Part shown: positions 22,645 to 23,791 of the stretch, piece by piece
Layout of the letters: each line of letters opens with the position of its first letter
Numbering within the stretch: position 1 is the stretch's first letter
Assembly (NCBI GenBank): GCA_934154515.1
Contig: CAKPGD010000013.1
Location: forward strand, 1 to 23,791
Direction: 5' to 3'
DNA from: an uncultured Clostridia bacterium
GTDB taxonomy: Bacteria > Bacillota > Clostridia > TANB77 > CAG-508
Length of the DNA stretch: 23,791 nucleotides
Position numbers and translations under genes: made by a program
The notes under the pieces: model-generated
Told to the model about the DNA's origin: nothing
The model's input: only the letters and a program-made list of their open reading frames with translations
The model's database searches: none

Positions 22645-23733
22645 TTATTTTAATGAATAACTATTATTTATAACAGATGTACTATATAAAAACAATATAT
22701 CTTGATTACTAAATTCTATATAATTTCCTAAAATTTTTGGTGAAATATATCTAGTATCAATCATTGTTATTTTTCTATATCCATCAACTAATAATGGAAC
22801 AAAACTACTTGCAAAAGAATCTCTAAAAACAATTAATTCTTTTTCTGTTTTGCTTTCCGGATTTTCTATACTTAATAATGATACAGCTCCTGATAAATAA
22901 ATATCATATTTATCTATTGAATTAATTTGATCCATATTATAAATATTCGTTGTTTTGTTTGTTTCATAATTATATACTCTACAATTTTCTAATATATTAT
23001 TTGTTAGAATTTTTATCTCATCATTTTCTTTATTTATTGGTAATTGTCCTGCATATACTCCAACAAAATTTGTTATTAATTTTTCTTCATAATTATTATT
23101 TAAATTTATATTCATCTCATCTTCGAATTTTTTTGCTACTTTTATTAATTTTTCTTGTTTCCAATGTGAATCTGTCTTATAATAATCACCTAATTCTAAT
23201 AAATCAAATATTCTTATGTACTTTCCAAAATTTAAATTTTTATTTAGTATTTCTTCTAAATTTGAATAATTTATTTTTAAGTTATTTTTTTCAACGAAAT
23301 AATTTTTATCTGGAATTATTGAATAATATATTTGATTATTTTCTGTCAAATATTTTTGTCTTATTTCTCTTATTTTATTAGAAATATTTGATATCGATTT
23401 TTCATTTAATGGATATATTTGCTCAATTATATAATGATTATATTCATATAAATTATTATAATCTTTTTTATTTAATAGTTTTAATTCTATATTTATTTTT
23501 ATTTTTCTAAATACTTCTCTTTCAAAAAATTGATCTGTTACATATTTATCAAATTTATTAAAAAATGTTCCATCAAATACTTCTGATACTGAGATTTTAG
23601 GAAATTGTTCTAATTTTCTTCTTTCTGCTATAGATATAGTTTCATCTTTTTTTAAAATATTTATTAAAAAACCTAAAATTAGTATAAAAATAAATAATAT
23701 TGATATTATCTTACTTTTATTTTTTTCTGACAT
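22645..23733 (-). CDS. DHHW/AlgX-like SGNH protein, polysaccharide O-acetylation partner
   Basis: A 362-residue protein with one N-terminal membrane anchor (about 10-27) and an extracytoplasmic SGNH-like domain. Family marks are AERRKLEQFPKIS (36-48), FDGTFFNKFDKYVTDQFFER (53-72), TDSHW (187-191, catalytic-type Asp188 and His190) and FRDSFASSF (303-311, candidate nucleophile Ser306). AlgJ, AlgX and DHHW proteins receive or transfer acetyl groups brought across the membrane by an MBOAT acyltransferase; the end of such a gene lies 11 bases upstream. An in-frame TTG at 23748 would read the GAAAGGAGG ribosome site as codons, so the ATG at 23733 is used. No clear terminator follows. Confidence 0.85.
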   Translation of the reverse strand: MSEKNKSKIISILFIFILILGFLINILKKDETISIAERRKLEQFPKISVSEVFDGTFFNKFDKYVTDQFFEREVFRKIKINIELKLLNKKDYNNLYEYNHYIIEQIYPLNEKSISNISNKIREIRQKYLTENNQIYYSIIPDKNYFVEKNNLKINYSNLEEILNKNLNFGKYIRIFDLLELGDYYKTDSHWKQEKLIKVAKKFEDEMNINLNNNYEEKLITNFVGVYAGQLPINKENDEIKILTNNILENCRVYNYETNKTTNIYNMDQINSIDKYDIYLSGAVSLLSIENPESKTEKELIVFRDSFASSFVPLLVDGYRKITMIDTRYISPKILGNYIEFSNQDILFLYSTSVINNSYSLK

Positions 23734-23744
23734 ATTTCCTCCTT

Positions 23745-23791
23745 TCAAAATCTAAAATATAAAAATGGATTATATGAATTATCTACAGCAT
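23745..23791 (-). CDS. C-terminal fragment, probable MBOAT O-acyltransferase
   Basis: The minus strand is open from the window edge to TGA at 23745-23747, giving the C-terminal residues AVDNSYNPFLYFRF. A terminus of the form NPF(I/L)YFRF is what I recall from clostridial MBOAT (AlgI/DltB-like) membrane acyltransferases, and these are regularly followed by DHHW/AlgX-like genes, as here with an 11-base gap. Only about 14 residues are visible, so the call depends on this ending and the neighbour. Confidence 0.65.
   Translation of the reverse strand, partial: AVDNSYNPFLYFRF

Overview
The window is very AT-rich DNA from a low-GC, probably spore-forming member of the Clostridia. The signs are strong Shine-Dalgarno sites, sigma-A type promoters, many short intrinsic terminators, and TGA used as a stop (so standard code 11, not the mollicute code). 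It also carries a GerMN-domain protein and an apparent AbrB-type regulator tail next to rsmI. Almost every gene is on the minus strand, so transcription runs from high to low coordinates.

Right end (about 18.3-23.8 kb): surface polysaccharide and signalling genes. The last residues of a probable MBOAT O-acyltransferase are followed by a DHHW/AlgX-like acetylation partner. Next comes a membrane diguanylate cyclase (GGDEF) with its own promoter. Two overlapping GT-C type polytopic membrane glycosyltransferase candidates follow, behind a promoter that carries an inverted repeat.

Centre (4.6-17.7 kb): a type IV secretion system (T4SS) of the wall-adapted Gram-positive kind, in three terminator-closed units. 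Unit 1 encodes three VirB2-like pilin-type proteins. Unit 2 encodes PrgI/VirB3-like, TraC-like, VirB4 ATPase, VirB6-like and a single-pass NTF2-like protein. Unit 3 encodes a VirB1-like two-domain wall hydrolase (glucosaminidase plus C39-like peptidase) and a TcpC/VirB8-like tandem NTF2 protein. No relaxase, VirD4 coupling protein, integrase or att site lies in or beside the cluster, and both flanks are ordinary chromosomal genes. This is either a conjugation apparatus whose DNA-processing half is elsewhere, or a stand-alone secretion or uptake machine. A 99-codon gene of unknown function with a perfect consensus promoter sits just upstream.

Left end (1-4.6 kb): an ABC exporter pair with its own promoter and terminator, a GerMN-domain lipoprotein-like/membrane protein, a 48-codon plus-strand gene closed by a 15-bp terminator, rsmI, and the convergent tail of a probable abrB.

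Several starts were moved downstream of the longest reading frame because the Shine-Dalgarno sequence dictates it (ABC ATPase, TraC-like, second pilin, the 99-codon gene, DHHW protein). No tRNA, rRNA, CRISPR array, insertion sequence or riboswitch was seen.
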